64,000 nucleotides of DNA from Numida meleagris (lineage: Eukaryota; Chordata; Aves; Galliformes; Numididae): positions 23,077,030 to 23,141,029 of the forward strand of contig NC_034438.1 in NCBI RefSeq assembly GCF_002078875.1, read 5' to 3'. A program made the translations under genes and the position numbers. Shown here piece after piece: positions 22,201-35,100 of the stretch. The first letter of the stretch is position 1. The number at the start of each line of letters is the position of its first letter. Under the pieces are notes generated by a model. The model saw only the letters and a program-made list of their open reading frames with translations. It did not search any database and was not told the DNA's origin.

Positions 22201-25200
22201 GCATGCAGTAAGTAAATGGCAATTGCAGCTGCAGGAAGGAGTATGGCACAGTGGATAGAGATGCCTGTTGTGACCCTTGGATTCTATTTCCACCTGCTAA
22301 GTGATGTTAGGGAAGTTAACTGTTTCTTATACTTCTTGTCTGTTTAGGCTGTAAGGCACTTTCTCCAGATGCTGCAGATCAGTGTGTTTCACAGTGCTTT
22401 AGTGTCTGTGGATTTCTTCAGTTGCTGTTGCAGTACTTGCAGTTTCCCTTGCTCTGTGATATTAAGTCTTAGGGACTTGCTGTGAGGCATGGAATCCTGA
22501 AGACAGTTGAGTATTAATTCTGCCAGAATTAAAATAGTAATACTGTTCAGAGCATGGTTTAATGTTGTGTCCAGTCTTACAGGCTGATGCCAGGAGTAGC
22601 AGTACCACTTAAGCCTGTTCCTTCCCCTCTCTTGCATCCGTCCTTGCATCAATCTCTAGTCCAAGGTGAGTTTAAGGTAAGCAGCAAATGCAGTTTTAAA
22701 AAAAAAATGCAGGAAAATGGCATCAGACAACAGTGCTGGGCTCGTTTGTCCTGTGGCTGTAAAATTGCTAGATGTAACACAAGGGACAAACAGGGAATAA
22801 GCAGCTGGAGGTAGGTGGGAGAGGGGTTCTGTTTCTTTTAGCAACGAGCAATAGATATACCAGTTGAGACACAGCATGAAATGTATGCTTGTTAAGAGCT
22901 GCATTTTACAATCAGATTTTGAGTGTTCCAGAACAATGGCTTGCAAAGGACATGATACTCCAACTTTCAGCTTGATTTCGTTGCTACGTTACATAGTCTT
23001 CACTGGAAGTATTTTTTTCCCTAATATTGCTTTTTAATTGGCTTCTCTGAAATAGCAGTCATCTTTGTGATCCACATTGCACTTTCAGGGTATATTTCTG
23101 ATGCCTAAATATAGTTCCTATTTTACTTAATTTTCATGTAAATTGAAGTCCACTTAATCTTGCAAATTGAACTGACAGAAGTTGCTCTTGATGTGATGTA
23201 TTCTGCAGACATTGTGTTCATGATTTCCCCTTTAAACTCTGTCGAGCAACTTCATTCTTCTTTGAAAATGATTTCTGTAATTGAAGCTGACTCTTTGAAG
23301 GACATTTTTCACCCATTGCCCTTTCTCTTAAAAATGTATGCGCTAGATTAGATTGGTTTCTTTGATCTTATTTTCTTTGTGAACCTTGTGTAATAAGATA
23401 TTGTGTTGAAGGACCTGTCTTTTCTGCCTACTTAAACTAACTGTGAAATAAAAAGGTGAGGGCGAAGGAGGAAGAGAAATCTTTTGGAGCTATAGCATTT
23501 AACTCTAATCAGAGAGCTTTTACCCATACCCCACTCATGGCAGCAAGAATATGAATATACCCTGACAACTGCATTTGCAGCTGAGGTCACTGAGTGAATC
23601 CAGCAAAGGCAGACGAGCAGGTCAGCAGCTGGAAAGGGAAGCACAGCTCTGAGAGCACTGCAGCCCTACAGAGACTCAGTTCCCAAGTACGGCTGGACTG
23701 GCCAATGATGTTGCTGAGAATTTCACATCTGTTATTTCTTACTGCCCGCTTTTCTGGCAGCAGCCTATCTTCATTTTTTCCGTTACAGGCAGCTGCTGGA
23801 ACTAAAAAGGTCTTTAGCTCATTTTCATATGTGCTAGATGGTCTGTTTTTTACCTTTCTATTCACTTTCTTCTTTCTATGACATAATACAACACACTGAC
23901 TTATTTCAGTAGCATGTGATCTGTGTGTTGCACTCTATAGATGTGTGGGAAGATAAGTAAATGTGTTAGCCTGTATGTGCAAATCATTTCCAAGGAGCAA
24001 GGCCATCATAAATTCTGGAAAAAAGTAACTTATAAGACTAAACTGCCAGGGAAAGAGTTAGAAGAAATCCATATAACGTGAGTGAGACCAATTGTGAGGA
24101 ATCACCATTGTTTTCATCAAACTGTATTTTCTACGCTGGATGTGATTTGGGTTACCTTGCATAGAATGCAGGGCAGTGCAGTTTGCACAAGTAGAGCTAA
24201 GTACTTTATGACCAAGGAGAACTGAACTCCTTGAAAGACGTAGGTCCTCCTTCATTTCTTGACTCTGACTTAACCCTCTTCTCTGTCCCACAGACAACTT
24301 GTTTTCTCATGTCCTCATGGCCTCTCTAGCTTTAACTATTGGAGTTATTAGATTACTTACCAATACTGTTGAAAGGAGGAAGACATTAGGGATTTTAAGT
24401 GCATTTGCAAGTAACCTGTTGGCTGCTCAAACTCATGTGGTCTAGATGCACTGGGGAAATGAAATACAGGAAAGCAATGTGAGCATTTTTCCAATAATTT
24501 ATGCAGGTATATGGTGGGAAAGGTATCCAATGACAGCTGTGAACTGAGAGCGGCCTGGGCTGGCAGGTGAGCAAATGTTAGTAGCTGCACTTTTTACGAA
24601 TAACAGATATCCATCAAAATCCACTCTTTATTGATTTCAGAACAGCATGAGATTACAATAGAGATGTGACCTAATCAAGGACATCTACTGATATGCCCTG
24701 ATCGTATGGTTGCAGTGCTTCCCTCAGCCCAGCAGATGCAGCACCCTGCAGGAAAATGTAGGAGGAGTTTGGAAGAGTAAGCAATGGTGAAGGAATTTGA
24801 CTTACAGTGAGGTGGAATAAATGGGAGGAACAGATGGAAGGAGAGTTAACATTTCAGACCAAAGGTGAATGTCTTCTTGTGGTACGTGTACCTCTTGAAA
24901 TACTTGAAGATGCCCATGAAGGAGGTCGTTAAAATTGTTATCTTTTTGTTCTACAATATTAGACAGGTATACTGGTGGAATATTTTGAACGTAATAAATG
25001 GTCTTGATTTGAATATTGCTGTAATCAAATTTTGCGGTAGGCTAGTAGGTTTTTTGTGCTTTTTGTATTGCTTATTTTTTTAATGCAAGAGCATAATAGT
25101 TTTGTCTGCTCTGTAGAAGACCATGGAAGTTTGCAATTGTCCTCAGCTGGATAACTTTTAAGACAATGTCTTAGACAAATAATACAGGAAGATAAATATT

Positions 25201-26357
25201 TTCATAAGAATTCTTTTGGGGGTAAAATTGAATGCAGTAGAAAATGAAAAACTTTAGTCTCTAACGATTTCAAGATTTCATTAAATGAGGAAAAAATCCT
25301 TCCCTCCTTTTTTTTTTTGTGTGTGTGTATTGGAAAAGTTGAGACAGAGAATAACAAAAGGAAATTATATACTAGGTTGAAAAAACCCATTGAAATCCAA
25401 CTAGTTTTCCAGATTGTGTTGAGCATGTTTTTCTCTGAGAATTGGATACAGTTCATATCCCTTTCTAAAACTGTCAAATCCATTAGGAGTATGATAAAGT
25501 ACTCTTTTGTGCACAAATGATGAGACAGCATTGTATTTAAAACAAAGTATTTTCTAGGTCTTTCTCCCTGGCATTCTCACCAATCCATCTTCTGATGGTT
25601 GATTATCGAAGTGTTTTTGTTGGTTACTGAATTTTGATGGATGACCATTTTTCTGGCAGCCAGAGGGACTCTACAGGTACTCCTAGCTTAACAATGCTTT
25701 TGAAATACAAGGAGGATACTGCTTATCTGTAGATGAGACATCTGAGTGAATCAAAAGAGATCTCACCATGTGCCATGACTCTTATTTGACAAGTCCTCAC
25801 CCCATTTATTTTTTACTTTTTTTAATCACCAGTCTCTCTGCACACTCCCTTCTAATTGAAGGAAATCTGTCAAGAGGAGTAGTGTGCCTTAATTTGTATT
25901 GCATTTCAGCAAATGATTTCAAAAATTAACTACTTCTCTTTTAGGATGGAAGTCAACTAACAAAACTTCTCTTTAATCACTTTTTTTCTTGGATCTGGAA
26001 TTAATTGTGAAATGGAATTTGTGATAAACATCAGTCCCCTGATACCAGGCCTTGTATGTTGGGGTACAGGAAGGGCTATGTAGGGGAAGAAGTATAGCAA
26101 AGAAATGACACAAAATTACATGAGACATCAGCATTAAGTTTTTTACATTAAGGACAGTTTGTTTTTATATATTCCCAAACTGTTTTCATTATTATATACT
26201 GTCAGGTTTGGCACAGATGAGTATAGTGCAGATCTGAGCAGAATTTGGACTGTGTTCTCCTTTAATAATGTATTTTAATCTCTTTCTCTAGAGATTGCTG
26301 TCTACTTGTATTGGTTTTTCTTGTCAGAACTCTTGTGTAATGTTAATGCCTTAAGAT

Positions 26358-26381
26358 TTGATGCAATATGTATTGCATCAA
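26358..26381. promoter_or_regulatory. Palindrome of two C/EBP-ATF-type sites
   Basis: TTGATGCAATA at 26358-26368, a TG spacer, then the exact reverse complement TATTGCATCAA at 26371-26381. Each arm contains TGATGCAAT, the known C/EBP-ATF composite element (amino-acid response element form TGATGNAAN). Two perfect sites face each other, which is rare by chance. Whether they bind ATF4, C/EBP or CHOP here is inference. Confidence 0.45.
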
Positions 26382-27726
26382 GGATAGATATACAATACAG
26401 AATTTTCAAGTTAGGTGGAATCTAAAAATACTGTCTCAGTCCAGTACTAGCAGGCATGATAATAAATTGGATGGAGTTTACTGAATAGATAATTATAGTG
26501 CTCTATAGAATGCTGTGCTATATACTCTGGATATCTGTTTTATTATAATACTAATTCAGCATCTAGGACTGATTAAATAGATCATTCTAAACATAAAAGA
26601 AGACAGGTCCTCTTTTAATGTTATGTTTTCTTATCCTCTGGCTTCCATATCATATCTGGGCTTATTGACAATTTTATAGAAATGAAACATAGAAAAGTTG
26701 GGTGCATGTGTGTATGTTCTGTGTATTCATCTCAACTATAATACTAGCTGCTGAAACACTTTCAGGGGTACATGTTTTCTAGGCTAGATAATGCGAGTAA
26801 TATAAGAGACTTGCAAAGCTTATTAAAAGCAATGTGGTTATGATGTAAGACATGGTTCTACCTCCATCTCCTTAACATTACAGTGTGACATCTGGTGAGC
26901 CCTCTGACTCTGTTTTTGTTTCCTATCTGCAGTAATGGTTACACCATCACAACTTGAACATAAGGAGCTCCCAGACATATTAGAACGATCTCTTCCCTGC
27001 TCTCCCATCACAACAGCTTTATACTCACTCTGTAAATCTGCTCTGGGATGACATACACTGGTTTATCCATCCTTTCTTGAATCTAACAGTCAAAAACACA
27101 TTCTCCTTTAAAAACTGCTTGTATCTCAAGCTCCAGTGATGCTTTCTTTCAAGATGCAATCTAGGATGTTCCTCTGCTGTGCTGCTAAAGTTGCCATCAG
27201 CTTTTCCTTGAGCTTGCCAACTCGGTAGACTGTTAACTAGGTAGGACATTTCTTTTTTTCAGCACTTTGTATGCATATATCCTCTTTGAGATGAAGTGCC
27301 CCTTTCTCTTGTAGCCCAGCTCCTTACAGCACAGCTCAAAGCCACCATCTTGTCCTGGAAGTCCTTGGGAGAAGCTCAGCCCAGCTTGCTGTGCTGGTCC
27401 AGTTTGGTTCTGTTGATTGTAAGAAGGCAACCCCCGTCATTACTATGGGTGCAGTGAGAAGGGCTGCCTGTGTTCCACCTCCTTTATTCTGTTCCTATCT
27501 GCAGGTCTTTTGCATGGCTACTAGAAGAGACATGCTACAGTGAGGAAAAAGTTCACAAAGAAAGAAAAAGAAGAAAGATTTCAGATATGTAGGCCTTCTT
27601 CAGTCATGCCCTTGGAAAGGGAAGAGTTTCTACATTCACTTAAAAATAGCAGAGTCCCAACTCTTAGAAACATTGCTGTGGAATCTTACAAAGGTTGGTG
27701 GGAATTAGAGGAGTAGATGAAGAGTA

Positions 27727-27748
27727 GCAAACAACAAAACAAAACAAA
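27727..27748 (+). repeat. (AAAAC)n simple repeat
   Basis: A short tract of AAAC and AAAAC units, low complexity. Confidence 0.75.
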
Positions 27749-28670
27749 ATCCAGTAGATAGGGAGTTCTTAAAGAAACAAAAGTTGAAAGGTTCTAATTC
27801 CCTGACTCCCACAAGGTAAATAACATTTGTTTTCCTCCTACCTCTCCCCCCATAGGATGTGAGCTAATAAACCCTGGGATATCCAAATGTGAGGTATGTA
27901 AGCTGTTAGGGTATCACAAGAGCTTCCAAGGAATTTCCAGGGATTGTGGTGGCGCCTCAGTAATGTTAGCCCCAGCTGCTTAGGTAGAAAGCGTAGAAGA
28001 CACAGAGCAGAACATTCTGCAGATTTCATGAAGTTGTTCTAAGGCTAGACTGAGAAAGGAAGAGAAATCAACTGTATGAATGGCAAATCTGTCACACTTG
28101 AAGAAAACGGCTGGGTTTGCTTGTTTTCTCAGCCTGTAAGTTGTTCAGGCTTAGAGACCTACGGAAGTTATGCTGAAGTGTTCTTATACTTATTTCCTTA
28201 TACTGGATGCTGATGATACAGAAGGTATTTTAGCTCCTACTCAGCAAACCTGTGTGCATGTATCATAAGAGTTTGAGAATTTCTTCTGAAACTGAGTTAT
28301 CTGTGAATGTGCAGAGACATGTACATAAGTGTTTGTGGAACTGAGACTGGTACCAACCTGGGTATCACTGTGTTCTGCTTTCACTTCTTCTTTTGAAGAA
28401 AAAAAACATATATACTTCTTATTTAAACTCACTGAAATATTCTGTGTGAGTGAAGACCTGAATTTACTCAACTGTTGCAGTACTTCCCGTTTTGTAAAAT
28501 ATTTTGAATCTAGACAAGGGCTTTGATTCCAGGTTTTTTATTTCCTTGTGAACACGTGCCAACTTAAAACTGAGGCTTTCATGATATATCATAGAAAAAT
28601 GTCAACGGTTTACGGGCGTTAGGCCCGATTCCGTGACAAAGGGGACGGGGGACCCAAGGGCCCACGTCCC

Positions 28671-28700
28671 GGGAAAAGGGGAAAGGGGAAAAGGGTAGGG
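28671..28700 (+). other. G-quadruplex-type motif in LTR copy 2
   Basis: Five tracts of three or four G are separated by AAAA, AAA, AAAA and TA. The position and spacing match the run in copy 1 despite other differences between the two LTRs. Confidence 0.75.
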
Positions 28701-28767
28701 AGATGGCCCTGAGAGCAAAGAACAGCGGCAACAATCTGAGGAGAAACAAACTAATTTACTAAATAAA

Positions 28768-28937
28768 NNNNNNNNNNNNNNNNNNNNNNNNNNNNNNNNN
28801 NNNNNNNNNNNNNNNNNNNNNNNNNNNNNNNNNNNNNNNNNNNNNNNNNNNNNNNNNNNNNNNNNNNNNNNNNNNNNNNNNNNNNNNNNNNNNNNNNNNN
28901 NNNNNNNNNNNNNNNNNNNNNNNNNNNNNNNNNNNNN
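28768..28937. other. Assembly gap (170 N) inside LTR copy 2
   Basis: 170 undetermined bases. The corresponding stretch in LTR copy 1 (roughly 19003-19155) is about 150 bp, so the gap probably contains only ordinary LTR sequence. Confidence 1.
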
Positions 28938-28974
28938 ACGGCGGAAAAAGGGACGAGGTCTCGTGATCTGCAAG

Positions 28975-28982
28975 TTTTTATA
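28975..28982 (-). promoter_or_regulatory. LTR TATA box
   Basis: TATAAAAA on the minus strand inside LTR copy 2, about 160 bp from the LTR start. It is the main reason for assigning the LTR to the minus strand. It would mark the U3/R boundary some 25-30 bp downstream. Confidence 0.5.
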
Positions 28983-29140
28983 CTGCGAGCTTTTATCTTT
29001 TCCCTCCGGCTGGAAATGGTAACAGAGGAGCAAAGTACCGTGGGGACTGTAGTAGTCCTTCTCTTCTGAGAACTAGGTATGTCCACTACATGATGTTTTG
29101 ATGTGGAATACCAATAACCGAAAATCACAAAACCATGACA

Positions 29141-32100
29141 AAAAATTCTATTTTTGGTGTGAATGATTCACCCTGTATTTGTCATGTTTGTAGTCCTTGT
29201 ACTTTTTTCCAGGATTGTTAATTTTACTGACTAGAGAAATTCTGAAGTTTTTACCTTCTACCTATGATGACTGTTGTGACAGAGCAGCTGATAAGCGCAT
29301 TGAGCTCAGCCCAGCTGCTGAGGCCATCAGCTTCATTTAGGGCTCATTCTCACAGGACTTCAGTGAGCAACCCTGAGTGGGATGCAGTCCATTTGTTCAG
29401 CTAACAGCCCAGCTGCGGGTATATAAAATCCCTTTTCTGTATTGCTTCCTGCAACAACAGGTTTAATTGTTACAGGCTCATTGGAATCAATTAGATTAAC
29501 ATATGCTAAGGGGAGCCAGTTTCAGGTCTTGGTGTGAAGCAGTAATTGGAGTGGACTTGTGTAAGAGCTTGCTGACATTTAGGTGGTGGGTGTCTGGCTC
29601 TGAGGGTGCGGGTACCATGGAATTACATCACACTTTTCCCCTGTTTGCTGAGGCCAGATGGGGATGTTTGCAGGAATAGCAGCCAGAGCACAATCTTTCC
29701 TATTTTAGCGAATGACAACATACTCTAGGAGCTCATTGTTGATTGTGTTTTTCTTACTGCTCTGTGAAGTTCTTAAATTCATGCTTGTTTCAATCTGCTT
29801 TGTAGAGAGAGCTTACTTTGGGGACTTTTGTTATCCCTTGTTAAATGACAAATTAGGTGAAATGTGGTACATCATCAAAATTTGATGTGAGAGAGCTCCA
29901 TTAGTTCATCTGCTGTATTCATTGCTGAAGCAGAATTGCTTCCTGCTGGATGCAACTTGAGAATAATTTAACACTTTCAGTGCTGGAAATGAGGACAGGA
30001 GAATCATTTTGTTTCCTCTGATGAATTTAACTGATCATTGCAAGAACTGTGGTGATTTCTTCAGACAATGGTTAGAATTTACAGAGTTTTATGAAAAGCT
30101 GTTCTGTTTGCACTTTTGCTTTTCGAAAACTTCACTAGAGTTTTTGAGGATATTCAGAGGCACAAAATTTTTAAATGTACATTTGTAATGGAAGCAGCTG
30201 TGTGCTTTCCCTCCCTGCTTTTAATTTAGGCTGTGTTGATTCTTACGTGCTTCTTGAGTAGCATTTGAAAGTTCTTGAACTCATGCACAGAATAATAACA
30301 ATTTCTACCAGTAAAGGCCTGGTCAATGTTGTTTTCTTACAGTTAATGTTTGTTAAATTTATTTGTAAACTATTTTAGCTAGATAGAGTATTGCTTTTTC
30401 CCTACTGCTTGATACTACTTCTAACAAAATTAGGAGATGTTTTTTGATTTTATGACCAAAACCGCTTGTATGTAAACAGAGTAAGAATGGTGAGAAAGAA
30501 GGATGGAAATTAAGAGAATGGAAGGAAGATTTCAGGGGCAGGAAAGACATGAGTGGTCAATTGTTGATTATTACTTCTAAAAGCTATTGAGTGAATAAAG
30601 GGGGAAAAGCAGAAAAACAAGCTTCATCTATGTTCTTGAAGTTTTTGACTTATGCAGGCTTACTTCTGTGTGGAATGTTATAGTATTGCTGTCATAAGCT
30701 GTCCAATAGATAAAACTTTGTTTTTTATCTAAAAGGAATATATGATAATTGTCGCATTAGTTAAAAGTACACAGCAAAGAAGATATGTTGGAAGTCAAAT
30801 ATACGGTCTTAACTCATGGTCAGTATGAAATTATCATTAGCAGAGGAAACGCACTTTTGTAACATCTCTTGCTTTTTGAACAACAACATTTGATATGCAG
30901 TAATCAGGTGTGTTACCATGGGTATCCCCAGTGTGCTTCATGTGGATGCATATGTCAAGAGGCAGATTCCTTTGCCTCTCACAACAGTAATGAAATTGTA
31001 AAATGAAATTATGTGCACCACTCCTGAGGTTCCTAAATGTATGACTCAATCAAAACACTAAATATGATTCATGATGAAATTGCAAGAGCTGGAAATCATT
31101 TGAGTTCCCTTAGTTTTGATTGATATCGTCTATAGTTGCACATTATGTTACAGAATCCAGGATCGTGCTTGTAGATTTGCCTAGCAGCATATTTTGTGTT
31201 ATTATCCATGCTGATAAAAAGGAAAGTAATATCAGTAGGAGCTGCACAGTGGTATTTGGATAGTGGAACTTTGTTTTCTATGCCAAGTGATGAAAGTATA
31301 AGTACTGATTTAAGTAATTAGATCTCATCCTTCACTAAGGCACAATATTAGTTTGATTTCATATTGATTAAACAGAAGATAGTAAATATTGTGGCTCAGA
31401 TCGTTACAGTTTAATTCATTGGAAGCTAATGTATTGTAAAATGTCACGTATTTAATAAAAGGTTCACTCTCCAAAATAGATCAATTAAACTGAGCTTTCA
31501 GCGTTCTTGTGACTATTTCCTTTCTTATCCATGAGAGATAAGAGGGAGTCTAATACTCCTAGATGAAGAGAAAATGATTTTCCACTTGAGAGTAATATGT
31601 AGATTTATTACATATTCTAGCCACTTGTGCATGTTTGTCCAGTTTCCCAACTGGCAAAGGGTGCAGTGATGCACTGTCTATTGTAACAGTCCAGCAATCT
31701 GCAGTGTGCCTAAATGAACTAGAATTAAATGAAGTTATGTATTTTGTCAGATTTTCCAACGAGGGTGGCCTAATCCATCCCGGTTTAGGCATCTTTTAAA
31801 AGTTGGATATGTTCAGATTTTGAATATTCAGCACAACTGAAAGAGTTCTTACATGATCCACCTGGACTTAATGCTTCAAGTGAGAAACAGCTGCAGCTTT
31901 TTCAAGAGCTATTCCCATGATGTTTGCGTGCACACAATTAAGTTAGAAGAAAGGAGGACTATGTCTGTATCTGCAGTAAAACTGGAACATCTCTTGTCCA
32001 GAGTCTGCTGAAGATAGGTGAAAAACTCCTATTGGTTTCAGTGAGCAGTGACTGTACCCTTAAAAATGAAGTCTGTGTTAAAACAAACCTCATTCTAAAA

Positions 32101-35100
32101 CTTCACAGAATTTGGCATGTTATTGGAAAAAGCATGCGAAAAGGTTCTTACTAGAACATTATTAAGTAGTTTTATTTCTTTTACCTCATTAGTGGTGGAA
32201 AACAAAACCTCAAATATGAGTGTACAAATCACAGGGTTAAAATAGGCACAGAGAGAAATATAGCAACCTTTACCCTCATGTTTTGGAAGTACTTGGAGAA
32301 GAAGAGAACAGAGACAGAAAACAGCAGATAAAAACTGGACATCTTGTTTTTGCTCTGATTATGTTTGGAACGAAAGTGATACTTTTTTAGTTTGGAACAT
32401 AAGTCTATCTAGATGAAAGAAACTGTTGAATTGCTGTTTTCTCCTGCTTTTTAGTTGAAGTAGTTTTGGGCTGTTTACAGCTCATGACTTCATTTGTTTA
32501 AATTCTGTGATTTGAGGAGGAAGAAAAAGAGCTAATCAGACTCAAGCCTGTTTCTAAATGCCATAATGGTCTCATGTTTCTATGGTATAGTCTAGAAAAA
32601 GGTCTGAGTAAAACTTTTATCATTCAATCTAAATTTATGACAGTAAGCTAGGGTTGGTTTTTGTTGTTTTTTTTCCATGGAAAAGTTATTTAAACAGCAT
32701 TGGAACAGAGCTGGTTTGATGTTTGCTCAAGTATGATGAAGTATATACTCTAGCAAAGAGCATGTAATTTTAATTAAATGGATGCACAAGTCTTCATGAT
32801 CTTATTATTATTATTATTATTATGATCATCTTCTGATAAAGGTCTAGACTGAAAATTTTCCAGCTACTGAAGCATTTTGCTGACTTGGACATGGTGCCCT
32901 CCAGTTGCACAATGAGGGTTGATAGCAGCTGCGCTGAATAACATGCTGCCTTACGATTTTAGCAAAATAAGATGCAGTGTCCCAGGTCATCATCATTTTA
33001 ATTAACAAATGTTAGCATTAATGTTATATAGTACTACTATTATTTATTGCTGGACAGAATTGCCCACTTGCTCCTTTTAAAAGGTGAACTGTACTCCTTT
33101 GTTCCAAGAAGGAATTGAGCTTGTGGAACCAGGCAGTCCTTGGTAGCTAACTTCTCTTTTCTAAAGTAGAAAAGGCTAAGGGAAAAATGTAGTTTTGAAG
33201 GGAGAAGAAAAAAACCAAAAAACTTGGGATTCTAAATCACATAGACATTTTAAGAAGCTATGTGCGGTGTACTAAGTAGTACTAAAACAAAGCTAAGTTC
33301 CAGCCTTTTCTTTGGGTGGAAAGAAGGCTGTCCTGCAGAGGTATTCAGAGAAAAGCTTTCACTGTTGTTTAACTTCTGCTTTTTTCCTTCATTTCCTTCC
33401 AAGGACTTTGCAGTTTTGTAAAAAGTATAAGTTATGTAGTCAGAGTAGTATTCTAGCACAGTATTTTGTTTACTCTTAGTTGCCAGCTTTTGAAGTGCAG
33501 GGTTGCTTCATGCAGTTCTTTGTTCTGTTATAAGCTGATGCTTGCTACAAATAATAATTAGTACCCAAACAATTTTAGGTCTCAGAAGCAGTAAGTAACT
33601 CATTTTCCTATTTAAAAAAAAAAAAGGCATTGTTGTGACTGTAATAAGAGCAGCAACTTCTATTCTGTAATCGTCTAGGACTGGAGATGGGATAAGCAAG
33701 TAAAGCTTGATCTTTAAATTAAGAGAGATTCTTCATGAGAGTGGGTGATAGATTCATTGCCTTTTTCCATCCTATGATTAATAAGAGAACAGCAGTTCTT
33801 GGCAGAGTCTGTCTCATGTTACAATTCTTACTGTTACCCTCACTCACATTTTTAAGATGATTTTTACCTCATGAATGGCAGGAAAATAAAGAGGTGCTGA
33901 GGAGATGGAAAGCTATAGTCCTATAGCAACAGTGTGAATCCTGGTCAACAGAAAGTCCATGGTGCTTGTTTCAGGAAGAATATTGTGCCAGAACTGTATT
34001 GAAATGTTCTTTCATCAAATCTCTTTCAAACATGCTTGAAGTATTCTCCAGAATAGTTTGCAGTTGTTTCAACTTGTTATGTACCAGCTGATGCTGGCAG
34101 ATATCAAACTGATAAATAATTTTCCATTAACTTTCCTTAAATCTGAAATTTCACAAAATCAGTATTTTATCAAAGGTGTCTATGACAGACTGTGACAAGA
34201 ATGTAACTGCAGATGGAGACTGAAGAGCCAAAGAGGGCGTGGCTTTTAGTTGTAGTGAACAAGATTGCCTTTAGTTTTTTGCCTTTTTTTCACTCTTTTT
34301 TTTTTTCCAAGCAGATTTGTGGGGTGTTTTTTGTGGGAAGGGAGAATAGTTGTCTGACAGATAAAAGTGCATTGTATACTAGTGCTAAGAATCACTAGAT
34401 ACACTTCCAAAAGGCTTCCTGCTATGCTGGTTAGAAAATTGGGTCATCTGTGTGCTTCATTGTTGTGTTTTGATTTATATTACCTAATTGTAGCTAGACT
34501 TCCGGGGCTTTAGAAATGTTCACCCCATTAGGAAAAGGAGTAGTTCTTTGTTTAATGAAGAAAAAAATTCTGGCAGAAGGCGAGAAAGGCGGTAAATACT
34601 GCCTGCATGGAACCTGTTTTGAGTGTGTACATCTTCATGAAATTGTCACTGAAAAAGAAATGCCTATATGCATACTCAGAGGCCATTGTTGAGGGTTGCT
34701 GACTGGAAGCAGTTTGAACCCTTGAATAAAATACAGCCATCACTGTAGCTGGTCTTCTCGCTACAATCTGTTTTGTTAGAATTTTAGTAAGAATAGGGTG
34801 ACTGCTCTCATTCTTGAAGAGAAAGAGGAAAATATTTGATGAATTTGATAAAGTGACTTGGCAGGGTTTCATTTTATATTATTTGAAAGTTTGGATGTGT
34901 GAATGACACGTCTTAGTTTCTTTTGCATTCAAAAGGCTTTTGAAAATAAAGTAGATGCCTTTGCTTGAGGACAGTGTAGGCTGAAGTGGCCAGAAAAATC
35001 TTGGTAAAGTCTACATTAGTGTGAATTTTCATTAAATTTTAGTGTATTGAGCCTCTGTTTCTCATTTTGAGTTGTCAGACCTTATTGATAATGTCTCTGA

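Larger units (their letters stand above)
19389..28599. other. Unique AT-rich DNA between the two LTRs
   Basis: About 9.2 kb without any recognised gene, transposon or retroviral open reading frame. It holds small simple repeats (AAAAC units near 27727-27748, a GT run near 25318-25329) and the palindrome at 26358-26381. Reading frames are all short (up to about 110 codons) and carry no motif I know. Confidence 0.6.
28600..29140 (-). mobile_element. Solo LTR, copy 2, with target duplication
   Basis: On the minus strand it starts TGTCATGG and ends CGTTGACA, again with TGTCA/TGACA ends. It is flanked on both sides by AAAAA (28595-28599 and 29141-29145), a 5-bp target duplication, though the simple sequence weakens the proof. 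The minus strand has a TATA box, TATAAAAA, at 28975-28982. It is CpG-richer than copy 1, which suggests a younger insertion. A 170-N gap lies inside it. No gag, pol or env sequence adjoins it, so this is a solo LTR left by recombination. A 5-bp duplication would fit an ERV-L-like class, but I cannot name the family. Confidence 0.8.

Noticed and set aside
18876..29140. The two LTRs as the ends of one 10-kb provirus
   Set aside because: Both point to the minus strand at a provirus-like distance, but copy 2 has its own duplication on both sides, the copies differ by large indels, and no retroviral coding sequence lies between them.
29415..29435. TATATAAAATCCC as a gene promoter
   Set aside because: A lone TATA-like word in AT-rich DNA with no start-site or exon evidence.
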